In this document: one piece after another, positions 63,672 through 64,000 of the stretch
Layout: every line of letters starts with the position of its first letter
How positions within the stretch are numbered: position 1 is the stretch's first letter
Source: Balneolaceae bacterium
GTDB taxonomy: Bacteria; Bacteroidota; Rhodothermia; Balneolales; Balneolaceae
Direction of reading: 5' to 3'
DNA length: 64,000 bases
Assembly (NCBI GenBank): GCA_020832415.1
Contig: JAFIES010000076.1
Span: 1 to 64,000 of the forward strand
Made by a program: the position numbers and the translations under genes
The notes under the pieces: model-generated
What the model saw: only the letters and a program-made list of their open reading frames with translations
Told to the model about the DNA's origin: nothing
The model's database searches: none

Positions 63672-64000
63672 CTATTTGTAAAGAAGTTCATTGTAACCAT
63701 TCTGAATGCTTTGCACCACAGGCCCGGGTTTTCCACTTCCAATAGGTTTTCCATCCACCACAGTTACAGGCTGAATATCTGTAGTTGTGCCTGAGAAAAA
63801 GAGTTCATCAATATCAAAAAGCTCTTCAAGACGAATAGGATTGAAGCTCACCGGTATGTTTAAATCATTGGCAATTTCCAGCACAGTTTGCCGTGTGATG
63901 CCGTTCAGAATGTAGTTTGTAGCCGGGAATGTGTAAAGAACTCCATCTTTTACGCCAAAAATATTCGCATTCGGGCTTTCAGTCACCACACCATCACGTA
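63672..64000 (-). CDS. Class IV aminotransferase, D-amino-acid transaminase type (5' part outside window)
   Basis: The C-terminal ~109 residues of a fold-type IV PLP aminotransferase; the start lies beyond base 64000. The visible 'RDGVVTESPNANIFGVKDG' (matching the D-G-x-V-T-E-x-x-x-x-N-x-F motif) and 'YILNGITRQTVLEIAND' define the family, with 'DELFFSGTTTDIQPV' as the second PLP-phosphate contact region. It may be D-alanine aminotransferase, or branched-chain aminotransferase or ADC lyase. The VTE-S-x-N form suits D-alanine or branched-chain types. Confidence 0.82.
   Translation of the reverse strand, partial: RDGVVTESPNANIFGVKDGVLYTFPATNYILNGITRQTVLEIANDLNIPVSFNPIRLEELFDIDELFFSGTTTDIQPVTVVDGKPIGSGKPGPVVQSIQNGYNELLYK

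Overview
The window looks like chromosome from a member of the Bacteroidota/Balneolota (FCB) group, most plausibly a Balneolaceae-type marine or halophilic heterotroph. This is inferred from family content and not from a marker gene. The supporting features are a SusC/SusD pair, a type IX secretion (T9SS) C-terminal sorting domain next to a PorV-like barrel protein, an OmpA-family protein, a GWxTD-domain protein, a Bacteroidota-style one-cysteine DksA-like protein, lysine 6-aminotransferase, and dispersed intergenic repeats of the Bacteroidota kind. There is no rRNA, CRISPR array, prophage or conventional insertion sequence. One tRNA gene (initiator tRNA-fMet) is present.

Layout. 1-5.3 kb holds a surface module: a truncated repeat protein with T9SS tail, an OmpA-like protein and a PorV-like protein. 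5.8-10.9 kb holds housekeeping genes (thioredoxin-like, pdxH, trmB), then a TetR regulator with a fused-operon acyl-CoA dehydrogenase (fadE). 11-20.2 kb is amino acid and purine biosynthesis: proC, the thrA-thrB-thrC operon, a YjjG-type HAD phosphatase and purL. 20.3-26.2 kb contains a lipoprotein, a dihaem cytochrome c, a short-chain dehydrogenase, an AhpD-like protein, lat and rocD. 26.3-28.2 kb is an AbiE-like type IV toxin-antitoxin pair with a strong palindromic operator. 28.3-28.8 kb is the oddest locus: a tiny GIY-YIG nuclease gene wedged between an intact tRNA-fMet gene and a damaged second copy of that tRNA's 3' half, each followed by its own terminator.

28.9-41.7 kb is rich in sensory kinases (one MASE1 kinase, one REC-PAS kinase, one seven-PAS kinase) and includes a decayed receiver and kinase remnant. 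It is interrupted by a four-gene operon of a sodium:solute symporter, a GNAT, an ornithine/alanine-racemase-like enzyme and an M23 peptidase. 41.9-44.4 kb carries an M20 amidohydrolase and alanine racemase. 44.7-47.8 kb carries two exported proteins. 48.4-54.3 kb is a SusC/SusD operon with two lipoproteins. 54.8-57.6 kb is ppc. 57.6-59 kb is non-coding repeat DNA. 59-61.6 kb is a glucokinase plus sugar-permease operon. 62.3-64 kb has a cold-shock protein, a DksA-like regulator and a partial class IV aminotransferase.

Two threads cross several regions. First, three copies of a small element with 18-bp terminal inverted repeats and flanking ATTT(T) direct repeats (10975, 45537, 54340) form a MITE-like family with different interiors. 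Second, a LacI/CcpA-type operator-like motif (ATGGAAGCG, or GGAAGCGCTTTT) lies upstream of susC, ppc, the glucokinase operon and the proC/thrA divergent region. It suggests one regulator could link polymer uptake, glucose entry and anaplerosis.
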